NCBI RefSeq assembly: GCF_030010235.1
Contig: NZ_JASCRS010000001.1
Span: forward strand, 868,001 to 932,000
Direction: 5' to 3'
Length of the DNA: 64,000 nucleotides
Source of the DNA: Leucobacter sp. UT-8R-CII-1-4
GTDB taxonomy: Bacteria > Actinomycetota > Actinomycetes > Actinomycetales > Microbacteriaceae
Shown here: positions 1-11,305 of the stretch, piece by piece
Numbering within the stretch: the stretch's first letter is position 1
How the letters are laid out: every line of letters starts with the position of its first letter
The notes under the pieces: generated by a model
Seen by the model: only the letters and a program-made list of their open reading frames with translations
Databases searched by the model: none
Told to the model about the DNA's origin: nothing
Program-made: the position numbers and the translations under genes

Positions 1-379
1 GACACTCACCGTTTTGAATGACGGTGAAGCATTCTCAGAAGCGTTCCCGACAGGCACCGAACTCGTGTTGGAGGAGATTGTCCCTGCGCCGTTGCCCGGA
101 ACTGAAGGCTGGCAGACGCCACAGTTCGTCGATTTTGACGGCAATGCTCTTGAGGCGCCAGTGCTGATAACGATCGGAGATGGCACCGATGTGCGGGTCA
201 ACCTCATCAACACCACTATTGAGCCTGATGATCCAGGCCCCACGCCACCAATCCCGAACAAGCAGGGTCTAACTAACACGGGTGCTGAAGCGGCCTTGTT
301 TTGGGTTTGGGCAGCCATTTCACTCGCGCTCATGCTCGGCGGCACCGCAGCGTTGGTTACCTCGAAACGACGCAGCTAA
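1..379 (+). CDS. C-terminal end of a sortase-anchored surface protein (partial)
   Basis: The reading frame is open from the left edge, so the gene starts outside the window and only about 125 residues are visible. The first part, up to about residue 78, looks like one DUF5979-type beta-sandwich repeat (PTGTELVLEE, then APVLITIGDG) as found in actinobacterial adhesins. It ends with a proline-rich linker, the sorting motif LTNTG, a hydrophobic stretch of about 22 residues and a basic tail (SKRRS). This is a cell-wall sorting signal of the non-canonical LxxTG kind, also seen in the surface proteins at 31.6 and 42.9 kb. A TTG at position 14 is in frame but is probably an internal codon. Confidence 0.85.
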   Translation, partial: TLTVLNDGEAFSEAFPTGTELVLEEIVPAPLPGTEGWQTPQFVDFDGNALEAPVLITIGDGTDVRVNLINTTIEPDDPGPTPPIPNKQGLTNTGAEAALFWVWAAISLALMLGGTAALVTSKRRS

Positions 380-923
380 CTTCAGTCCCTTGGCGTTTTC
401 TGTCCCTAGAAGGATTGAAACCAGGATGCTTCTTCACTGTCATGGGCATCTCGCGATGCCCTCCCACAACCCCAAAGATTCTCATGCACCGAACACGACA
501 AACCTCCGAAACCGGGCTCTGGAGGAGTGGAGAGAAGGCATCATAGCAGATCAATCCGCAAGAGATACCAGGCAGTATTTCGAAATACGAACGTGAACGA
601 CCCCTGCTGGGTAGATGATAGATCGTTCCCTCCGATAACTACGTGTCTGGATCTCAGGCTCCTGGGGATGAGTTGTTACCTACTGATTACATCGCTGCAT
701 AGGTCGCTAGTCGACTTGCGCGTGATAACACACGGCATGCGTCCCCATCGAGGCGCGAGGGGAGCATTGCGGAAAGAGCAAACACGCATACATGCCGCGC
801 CTCCGGTTCTGCGTCCGTCGTGTCAGTTCGCGGGAATTCATTTCAGATTTTCAGCACATTTGAGAGCGCAGTGTTTAAAGAGATTTCGGCAGTTGCGTGC
901 CGCACCCCTGCGCCTTGCCACCC
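380..923. other. Gene-poor stretch with no supported feature
   Basis: About 540 bases separate the surface protein from the decayed small gene to its right. The open frames here are short, arginine-, serine- and histidine-rich, and show no start signal or recognisable family. I see no RNA gene or clear hairpin terminator. It may be decayed coding sequence, as both neighbours to the right are broken genes. Confidence 0.5.
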
Positions 924-1194
924 TCAGAGACGACCTTTGGGAGTGAAGCCGTTAAACGGCGGAAGCTCGGAGAAGTAGGTGCCTTCGTCTGCCAAGGTGA
1001 CCAGGCCTAGGAAGCTGGGAAGGGCCCTGCGAATTATCCAATCGGCAGCATCCTCTGCGCGAACAGGGGTCTGGTGCTTCGGGGTTCGTGAGCGCATTGG
1101 TGTTGCGGTCTTTCAGCCATTGCTTGATCGAGCTCATTACGAGCAAGAGTGCGGCAACAAGCACGATCGCTGACACAAGCGTTTCTAGCAACAA
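924..1194 (-). pseudogene. Frameshifted small single-pass membrane protein
   Basis: A TTG start at 1192-1194 has a GGGGA ribosome site six bases upstream. It opens a frame with a strong N-terminal membrane segment (SAIVLVAALLLVMSS) and a charged region ending near NALTNPEAP. At about 1065-1085 the protein-like frame changes. The next frame continues sensibly with QTPVRAEDAADWIIRRALPS and ends at 924 after FTPKGRL. Read together, this would be a protein of about 90 residues with one membrane helix and a cytoplasmic tail. I do not recognise the family. One indel separates the halves, so it is a pseudogene or a sequencing error. Confidence 0.45.
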
Positions 1195-1462
1195 AATGAT
1201 TCCCCGTTTGAAGCGACTATGAATTTGACTTCACGTTAAAGCCTAGTTTGGGGCTAGTTGCTGTGATGTTTGGTTTCAGCATTTAGAAGGCTTATTCTAC
1301 CGAATGGTAGACCTGGCGCTCATCATGAACGATGCAGGGTGACCTTCTGCCGCGGATCCTTTGTCTCATCCTACGAAAGCTTTGCGGCACTGATGTGATG
1401 GCTTAGATTTAGAGGGGCCTCCGAGTCGTTTGACTGCAAAGTCAACGTTTCCGGTATCCCAT

Positions 1463-1504
1463 GTGCCCCTGAGAGCTTGATCAACTTTCAGGGGCACTCT
1501 TTAT
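1463..1504. terminator. Possible rho-independent terminator
   Basis: A perfect 10-bp stem (GTGCCCCTGA at 1463-1472 with its complement at 1488-1497) encloses a 15-base loop and is followed by TCTTTA. It could end a plus-strand transcript. No intact gene lies immediately upstream, so its role is unclear. Confidence 0.35.
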
Positions 1505-1563
1505 GTGACTTCAATGCGCCAAGGCTGTTAATTTAGTTGAACCTTCCGTGCCGCGTCGTGTGA

Positions 1564-2104
1564 GAGTCAGAAACTTCGCTGGCCGCCTACGGGTCGCCGG
1601 ACAACGCGACAATTTACGGCGCGAGCGCGGGGGTCTTCGCGCATGGCAGCTCACAGGTCGGAGTCGACCTGAATGTAGGGCATGCGTTCGCGTTCGTTGC
1701 CCTAAGCCTCGGTCGACCCTTGCCCTATATAGAGTAAGGATCCGCCAGAGCTCGCAACTCCTTCTGCCAACGGCCTGTCACTCCTTGTTAGCGGTGACGC
1801 AGGAACTATTAGCGGATACCTATTCCGCGCGATCGCATCTTCAGCAAGCGGAAGCATGACAAGCCTTCCTGCAAAGCTCACCGTCACTGTGAACGATGTC
1901 CCCGTAAGCCCGGGCAAGGTTTCCGCTAATTCAAACCTTGCCCTCACTGGGGGGAACTCGAATCTTGTCTGGTGGGGAATGGGCGTCCTGCTGATCCTCG
2001 GCAGCAGCCTGGTAATTGCGCATCGTTTCACATCGTACGAAGCTCAAAGGCGGTTTAGAGGTTCAATCCCTTCCACGGCATCACTTCCATGGTTTACCTG
2101 CTGA
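1564..2104 (+). pseudogene. Decayed sortase-anchored surface protein remnant
   Basis: Two frames must be joined to read it. The first, from about 1564 to 1737, gives a protein-like stretch containing SPDNATIYGASAGVFAHGSS and LNVGHAFAFVALSLG, then stops. The next frame continues from about 1740 with LSLLVSGDAGTISGYLF and ends in a sorting signal: LALTGG, a membrane helix (WWGMGVLLILGSSLVIA) and a basic tail. No start codon or signal peptide can be found upstream. It therefore looks like the broken C-terminal third of an LPxTG-type surface protein, perhaps a former partner of the adhesin at the left edge. Confidence 0.6.
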
Positions 2105-3482
2105 GACGGTCTATGAATTCGCGTACGTCGCTCGAAAACTGAGATGCGGGAGATGCACCGAGGTAGGGCATGTGGCCAGACTCGTAGCGGTTCAGGTGCA
2201 CGCGACCCTCCTCGTATTGGAAACGGCTTAGAGCATACTTCGTCGCCTCGAGCGTCGTGACGAGGTCGTAATCGCCTGCCGCAATGAGCAGTTCAAAACC
2301 CGGGTTGCGCCGCAGAGCCTCTGCAAAGTCGCCAAAGGAGTTCTTAGCAGGCACCCTTTCTCCGTCGTAGTCCCAGTGCGAGAGCGTGATACGAAAGTCG
2401 ATTGAGCGGTACTCAAGATCGCTGGCGTAGCCAAGCTCTTCGCGCAGGTATTGCTCGATCGTCCCAGTAAACTGTGGGGCGTAGCGGCCCATGCCGGGGT
2501 CGTCGGCGACCGGGTCGACGCCTGCGTTTTGCGCGGGAAGCGTGTAGCGGCTGTCATACATACCGATGTGCTGGTTCTCGCCGGCGCACAGGGTGCGAGC
2601 GAACTCTGGCAGCGAGATTCGCAAGTTGTTTGCGAAGAGGATCGACGGGTCGATGCCGGTGTACTTCGCGAGGCGCTGTGCGACCTCTTGCCGCTGCGTC
2701 GGCGCGAGGCGCGACCCGCTCACGAGTGCGGGCAGCAGCGTTTCAACAGCGAAACGTTCGACCTCATCATCTGACGCTGCGGGGGCGACATCGTGAAACT
2801 GGGCAGAGCGCGCGAGAGTCGGCACCTCGAGGGCGGTCTGCACGTCGCCCGTCCAGCCGCTCTCCCCGAGACCGAACGCCGGGCCGAGCACAATCGCGCC
2901 GCTCAGGGAGGTCGAACGGGTGGTGCCGCCGTGAAAGGGCCCACCGTTTGCCATTTTTGCGATGCGGGCGGCACGAAGCGTGCCGTAGCTTTCGCCCGCG
3001 ACGAATCGGGGCGAACTCTCGCGCCTGTTCCGGCGCACCCACTGGCCAATAACCTCGAGCGTTGCGCGGGCATCTTGCTCGACGCTGTAGAACTTCGTGG
3101 TGTCGACCGCATCGTGCAGTCGGCTGTAGCCGGTGCCGGGCGGGTCGATGAACACGAGGTCGACGGTATCGAGCGGGGAGTGCTCGTTATCTGCCAGCTC
3201 GAAGGGTGGGGTCATGGGCGGTTCGAGCGAGTCTGCCGCTGCGACCCGGCGAGGGCCGATTCCAAGGTGCATCCACACCGAAGAAGATCCGGGGCCGCCG
3301 TTGAATACGAAGAGCACGGGGCGTGCTTGCTTCTCTGGCGCAGGCAGATCGGTGCGCAGGTATTGGATGCAAACGTAGCGGGCCCCGGGCCCATCCTCGC
3401 CGTCACTTACGTCGAACTCGACGACCGAGCCCTCGTAGCTGATCTCGGCGCCACCGATATGCGCGGTGCGGGTGAGGGTCAT
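2094..3482 (-). CDS. Serine carboxypeptidase-like protein (peptidase family S10), first of three
   Basis: A 462-residue alpha/beta-hydrolase of family S10. Visible signatures are the oxyanion region NGGPGSSS (about 61-68), the nucleophile motif GESYG with Ser165, the acid in GDYD (about Asp406) and the catalytic His in SGHMPY (about His437). S10 enzymes remove C-terminal amino acids from peptides. There is no signal peptide, so it should act in the cytoplasm. The start chosen is the ATG that overlaps the stop of the upstream paralogue, with AAGGA a few bases before it; the frame is open further upstream but overlaps the neighbour. Translational coupling to the next gene suggests the two work on the same imported peptides. 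Confidence 0.88.
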   Translation of the reverse strand: MTLTRTAHIGGAEISYEGSVVEFDVSDGEDGPGARYVCIQYLRTDLPAPEKQARPVLFVFNGGPGSSSVWMHLGIGPRRVAAADSLEPPMTPPFELADNEHSPLDTVDLVFIDPPGTGYSRLHDAVDTTKFYSVEQDARATLEVIGQWVRRNRRESSPRFVAGESYGTLRAARIAKMANGGPFHGGTTRSTSLSGAIVLGPAFGLGESGWTGDVQTALEVPTLARSAQFHDVAPAASDDEVERFAVETLLPALVSGSRLAPTQRQEVAQRLAKYTGIDPSILFANNLRISLPEFARTLCAGENQHIGMYDSRYTLPAQNAGVDPVADDPGMGRYAPQFTGTIEQYLREELGYASDLEYRSIDFRITLSHWDYDGERVPAKNSFGDFAEALRRNPGFELLIAAGDYDLVTTLEATKYALSRFQYEEGRVHLNRYESGHMPYLGASPASQFSSDVREFIDRLSR

Positions 3483-4915
3483 TGGGAATCCTTCTTCGTG
3501 AGAAACGCGCGCAAGTCTTCGTTGAGGCTCGTGGCGGTGTCTGGGCTGCTGTACATCATGTGACCGCCCTCGTACCAGCGCACGGTGACGCGGTCGCTCG
3601 GCAGCTCCCACTGGCGCAGCAGGTGATCGGCGGCACCGATGGTGGTGAGCGAGTCGTACATGCCGGTGCCAACAAAGAGGCGCACCTTGGGTGACTGCTT
3701 CATCCAGCGCGAAAGGTGGGCGGGGTATGGATAGGTCTGGAACGGCGATGGCTTACCCATCAGCATGAACCTGGCGCCCGCACTATCGCCCCACTCCCAA
3801 TCGCGCCCGGCGGTCGCATCGAGCACGCGGTACGGCTGATCTGCCGCACCGCCAAATACCTCTGCGAAAAGTTGGTGAAATGCTGCGGTGTAGCGTGGGG
3901 TGAGCTGTGTGTTCGTCGCGTCGATCGGCAGCTCACCGAATGACGCATCGGGGGCCGCCACCGTATACCGGCCGTCGTTTGATCCGATTGCGAGTCCGCG
4001 ATCTCGAAGCAGTCGCGCGCGAAAATCTGACTTGTTGATCCAGAGTCGCGATCGCACGAGTTCGTCTGCGGGAATCCCGATCATGGTAGACATTTTGTCT
4101 GCCATCGCGCGAAGATCCTCTTCGCTTGCCTTCGTGCCCTGCAGCATGACCCGAGCGAGATCGCCCCAGGCGTAGTCGAGAGCCGCCCGAATAGCTTCTT
4201 CGGTCGTCGAGTGCTCGGTGGAGCCAAGGCCGTGAAACCGTGCGACGGCCGCTTTATAGGGAAGATTGGCGAGGGCGCCGACGACGTTGCCGGGGCGTTC
4301 AGAGATCTCTTGAATGTTGACCGCCTGCCCGAGCAGCAGAATGCCGTCGAGCGGGGCGGTGTCGAAGCCGTGCGATGCGGTGGCGAGAAAGGCGGCGCGG
4401 TGCGTGCCGTAGCTTTCACCGAGAAAGTACTTGGGGCTGTTCCAGCGCTCGTGCGTGATGACCCAATCGGTGATTGCCGCCGCGACGGCCGCGGCGTCGG
4501 CCTCGACCGAGTGGAAGTCCGTGAGTTCAACGCCCTCGTCTACCGAACCGAAGCCGGTTCCTGGTGCGTCGAGGAAGACAAGATCGGCGATGTCGAGGAT
4601 CGAGCTCTCGCTTGTGGTGATGCCATAGGGAGGAGCGGGCGCAGCCTCGACATCGGTCGGAACATCTGCGCGAAACGGGGCGATACCGCTGAGGTGCAGA
4701 TAGCTTGTCGCTGCGCCCGGCCCGCCGTTCGTGAGAAAGAGCACCGGCCTGCTTGCTCGCTCGATCGGTGACGCTTCAACGATATAGCTGAAAGCCGAGA
4801 GGGTGCCAACGGCGGCCCCGCTGACGTCCCGAAGGGGCAGCTGCTCAAACCGAATGGTGTAGTCGATGGTCTGGTCGCCGAGTGTGGCGGAAAGCCTGGC
4901 GCTGCGCTCGTCCAT
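3479..4915 (-). CDS. Serine carboxypeptidase-like protein (peptidase family S10), second of three
   Basis: A 478-residue paralogue of the downstream S10 gene. It has the oxyanion motif NGGPGAAT (about 63-70), GESYG with nucleophile Ser168, an acid in GMYDSLTT (about Asp421) and a His in GGHMMY (about His452). No signal peptide is present. The ATG at 4915 begins MDERSARLS; a longer frame upstream (to 5005) would run into the regulator gene and has low-complexity content, so I reject it. It sits 22 bases after the regulator stop and overlaps the next gene, so all three probably form one transcript. Confidence 0.87.
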   Translation of the reverse strand: MDERSARLSATLGDQTIDYTIRFEQLPLRDVSGAAVGTLSAFSYIVEASPIERASRPVLFLTNGGPGAATSYLHLSGIAPFRADVPTDVEAAPAPPYGITTSESSILDIADLVFLDAPGTGFGSVDEGVELTDFHSVEADAAAVAAAITDWVITHERWNSPKYFLGESYGTHRAAFLATASHGFDTAPLDGILLLGQAVNIQEISERPGNVVGALANLPYKAAVARFHGLGSTEHSTTEEAIRAALDYAWGDLARVMLQGTKASEEDLRAMADKMSTMIGIPADELVRSRLWINKSDFRARLLRDRGLAIGSNDGRYTVAAPDASFGELPIDATNTQLTPRYTAAFHQLFAEVFGGAADQPYRVLDATAGRDWEWGDSAGARFMLMGKPSPFQTYPYPAHLSRWMKQSPKVRLFVGTGMYDSLTTIGAADHLLRQWELPSDRVTVRWYEGGHMMYSSPDTATSLNEDLRAFLTKKDSQ

Positions 4916-4937
4916 GTGTGTACTCCGTTTGCTCGGC

Positions 4938-5666
4938 TCAGGCGTCGGCCTGGTCGAGTTCTTGCTCGATTTCGTTGAGATAGTTGTAAATTGTGTGCCG
5001 ACCAACGCCGAGGTGCTGCGCTGCGATGGGCACCGCTTCGCGCATGGTGAAGAACCCGCGGTCGCGCAATTGCCGTACGATCTCGACCTTGTGAGTCTTC
5101 TTCATCGAGGTGACGGGCAGGCCGCTCTCGGCGACGGCCTGGGCCAGAATTCCCTGAGCCAAATCGTCAACTGAGGCGGGAAACTTTTCGGTGACGGTCT
5201 CGGCGCCGCGAAGTGAGGGGTCAATCGTGGTGATCGCGCTGAGCGCCTTCAGCATCTCTTGTGCGCGCAGTACCTCACTGATGTCTGTATTAATGCAGAG
5301 GCAGGCCACGGGTCGCCCCGATTCAGCCTTGAAGAAAATACTCGAGGAGCGCATCGGATGCCCATCGTCGGTCTCGGTGCGATAGCCGATAAGCGGTTCG
5401 CTCCAGCCCGATGAGAACGTGCGAAGGCCGAGGTCGGTCGCCGGCCCGCCGATGCCGCGCCCAGTAATGCCGCCAGCGATGACCGCAATCGTATTAGGCA
5501 TCTGCGTGAGATTATGCAGCAGCACCTCGGTTTTCGGTGCGAGCGCTAAGGCAAGCGGCTCAATAATGGGACCGACCAGCGTCACGATCTGTTCGGCGTG
5601 CGCGCGTTCAGCCTCCGTGAAATCCGGGTCTTTTACCGGCGTCAATGCAGACCAATTGCCTGTCAT
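4938..5666 (-). CDS. YheO/DauR-type PAS and HTH transcriptional regulator
   Basis: A 242-residue protein with an N-terminal YheO-like PAS sensor domain (about 25-140, containing EVLLHNL and CLCINTDIS) and a C-terminal DauR-like helix-turn-helix (about 180-235, with QLRDRGFFTMREAV and GVGRHTIYNYLNE). DauR of Pseudomonas controls D-arginine use, and other family members control amino-acid catabolism. Here it heads the leftward S10 operon and is divergent from the oligopeptide importer operon, so it is the natural candidate to control both. GGGGGA just before the ATG serves as ribosome site. Confidence 0.85.
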   Translation of the reverse strand: MTGNWSALTPVKDPDFTEAERAHAEQIVTLVGPIIEPLALALAPKTEVLLHNLTQMPNTIAVIAGGITGRGIGGPATDLGLRTFSSGWSEPLIGYRTETDDGHPMRSSSIFFKAESGRPVACLCINTDISEVLRAQEMLKALSAITTIDPSLRGAETVTEKFPASVDDLAQGILAQAVAESGLPVTSMKKTHKVEIVRQLRDRGFFTMREAVPIAAQHLGVGRHTIYNYLNEIEQELDQADA

Positions 5667-5854
5667 GTGTTCCCCCTTGAATCAGTGACGGGATCTCCTG
5701 TATGTAGAAAATCTGTCACAAAGTGTTGAAGATCGCAATGCTCGTTCCGTGAACGCCGAAGCGTTTGGTCTCAGTTTTTTGTTGAAATAATGCGAATTGT
5801 GCCGAGAGTCAGCCAAACGTGACCATTTTGTTACCAATAATTCTTTCGCCATCG

Positions 5855-5873
5855 TGTTGAATAAGATCCAACA
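5855..5873. promoter_or_regulatory. Inverted repeat upstream of the peptide importer, possible operator
   Basis: TGTTG (5855-5859) and CAACA (5869-5873) form an inverted repeat with nine bases between them. It lies in the 253-base divergent region between the YheO/DauR-type regulator and the substrate-binding protein gene. Its place suggests an operator, but the arms are only five bases and no second copy was found. Confidence 0.25.
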
Positions 5874-5919
5874 AACTGTCGAAGGCGACATCCGGTCGCC
5901 CCAATCTTATGGAGGACCC

Positions 5920-7518
5920 TTGAGAACCCTGTCAAAGTCCAAGGGCGCTACGCCCATCGCGGTGGGAGCAGGCATTACCATGATGCTCTCACTAGTTGCC
6001 TGCACACCGAGCGTTCCAGGCGGCTCGGGTGGCGGTGACTCGTCAACGATGACGATCTTGCTCAGCGACAGCGTTGACAACATCGATCCGGCGCTCGCGT
6101 TCAGCACGGGTGGCCGTCAGGCCACATGGATGGTCTATGAATCGCTCGTGCGTGTCGACCCTCAGACGGGTAAGGCGATTCCAGGTCTTGCTGAAGAGTT
6201 TGACTTCACCCCTACATCGGCCTCGTTCGTAATAAAAGAGGGCGCTTTCTGCGCAGATGGCGGCGAGATTACCGCAGGCACTGTCGCCCGCAACTTCGAG
6301 CGCATGAAAGATCCCGAGACGAATGCCCCGCTTGTCAATAACTTCTTTGGTTCTGCCGACTTCACCGTTGAATTCGACGATGCCGCACGCACGGTCGATG
6401 TGGCCCTGACCCAGTCGATGCCATTCCTCGGCACCGTGCCTTCGTTTACTCAGCTCGGTATCGCCTGCGACTCGGCGCTCGAGAACCCCGAAGTGATGAA
6501 GAACGGCTCTGACGGCACTGCTCCCTACGTGGTCGCCGACTTCGTGACCGGCTCGCACATCACGCTCACTCGCAACGATGACTACAACTGGGGCCCCGAG
6601 GGCTTCAAGATCGAAGAGCTGCCCGAGACGGTAAAGCTGCAGATCGTGGCCGATCCTGACACCCAGGTGAACCTGCTGCTCGGCGGCGAGGCAGACGCAG
6701 CGTCACTTCGCGTTGCCCAGCTCGCGCGGTTTGAACAGGAGACCGGCTTCACTCAGCAACTTGCTGACACGGAGATTTCGATGCTCATGTTCAACGAGCG
6801 CGAGGGCTTCTCAACCGCAGATGTTGCTGTACGCCAGGCACTCACGCAGGCTATTGACCCGGCAGAACTGACTGATATCGAGACGCAGGGGCTCGGTTAC
6901 GTGCCGAACTTCTTGCGCCCGCCAGTAAACGTGTGTGTCGATGAAGACGCGATCGCAGATGCTCGCCCGACCGGCGGAGTCGAGGCCGGTCAGAAGACCC
7001 TCGAAGCAGCTGGTTACACCAAGAACGCCGACGGCATCTACGAAAAGAACGGCACTCCGATCTCGGTGCAGTTCTTGCAGATGGAGCTTACTAGCCCCTC
7101 GGTAGAGTTCATCACCGACGCATGGACAAAGCTTGGGGTACAGGTCGAGGTTGACGGGCGCGCGCCGGGTCAAGCAGTTGACGTGCTGACCTCTGGCACA
7201 GGTTGGGGCTCGAGCATCGTGGGCATCGGTTCTTCGCAGCCGACCGGTATTCGCCCGTTCTTCGTAGGCCCAGCTGCTCCAGAAGGCCCCAACTTCGGAG
7301 CAGTGAGCAACCCGGTGTATGCCCAGAAGCAGGGCGAGGCATCGCAACTGACCGGTCTCGAGTCGTGCGGTGCTTGGATCGAGGCTGAGTCAGCGATCGT
7401 GTCGAACGCGGACTGGGTGCCGACCATCGCCTCTGATACCCAGTGGGTATTGCGCGATGGCGTGAGCTTCTTCAACGATTCGGCGCAGATCGACCCGCTC
7501 AACCTGCGTAAGAAGTAA
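5920..7518 (+). CDS. Oligopeptide ABC transporter substrate-binding lipoprotein (SBP family 5)
   Basis: A lipoprotein of about 532 residues that captures peptides outside the cell for the permeases encoded next. The N-terminus has a short basic region (RTLSKSKG), a hydrophobic core and the lipobox LSLVAC. The body has the SBP_bac_5 layout (NIDPALAF, SLVRVDPQTG, later VAVRQALTQAIDP). I chose a TTG start at 5920 because GGAGGA lies three bases before it and it places the lipobox Cys about 27 residues in. An ATG 123 bases upstream would add an implausible extension. Twenty-one bases separate it from the permease gene. Confidence 0.9.
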   Translation: MRTLSKSKGATPIAVGAGITMMLSLVACTPSVPGGSGGGDSSTMTILLSDSVDNIDPALAFSTGGRQATWMVYESLVRVDPQTGKAIPGLAEEFDFTPTSASFVIKEGAFCADGGEITAGTVARNFERMKDPETNAPLVNNFFGSADFTVEFDDAARTVDVALTQSMPFLGTVPSFTQLGIACDSALENPEVMKNGSDGTAPYVVADFVTGSHITLTRNDDYNWGPEGFKIEELPETVKLQIVADPDTQVNLLLGGEADAASLRVAQLARFEQETGFTQQLADTEISMLMFNEREGFSTADVAVRQALTQAIDPAELTDIETQGLGYVPNFLRPPVNVCVDEDAIADARPTGGVEAGQKTLEAAGYTKNADGIYEKNGTPISVQFLQMELTSPSVEFITDAWTKLGVQVEVDGRAPGQAVDVLTSGTGWGSSIVGIGSSQPTGIRPFFVGPAAPEGPNFGAVSNPVYAQKQGEASQLTGLESCGAWIEAESAIVSNADWVPTIASDTQWVLRDGVSFFNDSAQIDPLNLRKK

Positions 7519-7539
7519 GCGAAACTAACACACACCATC

Positions 7540-8552
7540 ATGACCGCTGAAACCACTCAAGCCCCGGTACGGGTCGACTCGAACGAGCCGGCCCGTACCG
7601 GGGCGCGATCCCCCTGGACCGGCTTTCTGCTGCGCCGCATCGGGTCGCTGATCCTGAGCCTCTGGCTGATCGCCACGCTCGTGTTCTTCCTCGCCCGCGC
7701 AATCGGTGGCGACGCCGTGCGCGCAGCTGCGGGTCTCACTGCCACACCTGAGTACATCGCCGCCGAACGCGCTGCCCTTGGCCTCGATGACCCGCTTCTC
7801 GAACAGTATCTGCGCTTCATCGGGCGCCTGTTCACCTTTGACTTCGGCACCTCGATCTCGACCGGCAACCCCGTCATCGTTGAAATTGGCTCTCGCCTGC
7901 CGTACACCGTGCAGCTCGGCCTCTACTCGTTTGTGCTCGCGATGCTGATTTCGATTCCCCTCGGTATCTGGATGGCTGTTCGCACAGAGAACGGGAGGGG
8001 CGCGAAGACCAACATATCGTTCAACGCGCTTACCGGTTTCTTCGCCTCGGTGCCCGACTTTCTGATCGCGATCGCGCTGGTCATGATCTTCGCCGTGGGC
8101 CTTCGCTGGCTGCCTGCCGCGGGTGGTAGCGGGTTCACCGCGTTCATCTTGCCCGTGATCACCATGTCGCTCGGGCTGATCGCAGTGCTCAGCAGGCTGA
8201 TGAAGGCCGAGACGACGCGAGTGCTTCGCGAGGACTACATTCGCACGGCCAGGGCGAACAACCTACCGCAGCGCGTTGTGCTCTTTCGGCACGTGCTTCC
8301 CAACGTATTGACGGCGACTCTCACATATTCGGGCATGACCCTGGCATCGCTTCTGGGCGGCGCGATTATCACCGAGACCGTGTTTGGTTGGCCGGGTATC
8401 GGCAACCTACTGGTGAAGTCGATCGCCGTCTACGACTACACCCTGCTTGAGGGCCTCGTGATTCTGATCGCGACCTTCTCGCTGGTGACCACCTTCATCG
8501 TCGACCTGATTCTTGCCAAGGTCGACCCCAAGTCTCTGATCAGGAGTAGCTG

Positions 8553-8553
<1 letters not shown>
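7540..8553 (+). CDS. Oligopeptide ABC transporter permease (DppB/OppB type)
   Basis: A 337-residue inner-membrane permease with about six membrane helices. An N-terminal DppB-like segment (LRRIGSLILSLWLIATLVFF) is followed by the binding-protein-dependent transport domain. The EAA-type loop that contacts the ATPase is visible near residues 225-250 (EDYIRTARANNLPQRVVLF). The stop overlaps the start of the next gene (TGATG), so the two halves of the transport channel are probably made by coupled translation. Confidence 0.92.
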
Positions 8554-10510
<1,957 letters not shown>

Positions 10511-10514
<4 letters not shown>

Positions 10515-11305
10515 GCAGCGAACTCAGGGCAGACGACGTTCATGTCGTCTACGGGCACGGCGCAAACCGGGTACACGCGGTGCGGGGCGTAAGCGCGACG
10601 ATCTCGAGCGATCGAGCACTTGGCATCGCCGGCGAATCGGGCTCCGGTAAATCGACCCTCGCGAGGGCGATCATCGGCCTGCTCGAACCGGCATCGGGTT
10701 CGGTCACCTTCAACGGTGCGCCACTCGCAGAGCTGCCAAAGCGCGGTGAAGGGTCGCGGCCGCGGGTCGTGCAGATGGTGTTTCAAGACCCGATGTCGTC
10801 GCTCAACCCGCGCATGACCGTGGGCGATGCGATACGAGAAGCACTGCAGGTCAACGACATTCCGGGTGATCATCGCGCCGAGGCGCGTCGTCTGCTCGGC
10901 ATTGTTGGTCTTGAAGTAGCAGATGCCAGCAAGTACCCGTTTCAGTTCTCGGGCGGGCAGCGTCAGCGCATTGCCATCGCGCGGGCGCTCGCGGTTCGGC
11001 CCGAGGTGCTGGTGGCCGACGAGGCAACGAGCGCGCTCGACGTCAGCGTGCAGGCAGCCGTGCTCAACCTCTTGCGCGACATTCGAAAAGAGTCGGGGCT
11101 GGCACTCGCAGTCGTCTCACACAACCTTGACGTGCTGCGTTACCTCTGCGACGACATCATGGTCATGCGTCGGGGTGTCGCTGTCGAGACGCGGCCGACC
11201 AAAGCTCTCTTCGAGGATCCGCACGACCCCTACACGAAGATGCTGCTCGGCGCGGTTCCTCGCTTTGCGGTGCCCCCCGGCATCGACCGGAGGTCAGCGC
11301 TGTGA
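10511..11305 (+). CDS. Oligopeptide ABC transporter ATPase (DppF/OppF type)
   Basis: A 264-residue ABC ATPase that would pair with the ATPase half of the fused upstream protein. It carries Walker A GESGSGKST, Q-loop VFQDPMSS, signature FSGGQRQR and Walker B LVADEATSALD. It ends soon after HDPYTKMLLGAVP, typical of the oligopeptide subfamily, and lacks the longer C-terminal extension of many OppF proteins. Its ATG overlaps the upstream stop and its stop overlaps the GTG of the aminotransferase. Confidence 0.92.

Noticed and set aside
2793-3563. Long plus-strand open frame opposite the S10 gene
   Set aside because: It is the antisense shadow of a well-supported S10 coding frame, with arginine- and glycine-rich composition and no start signal.
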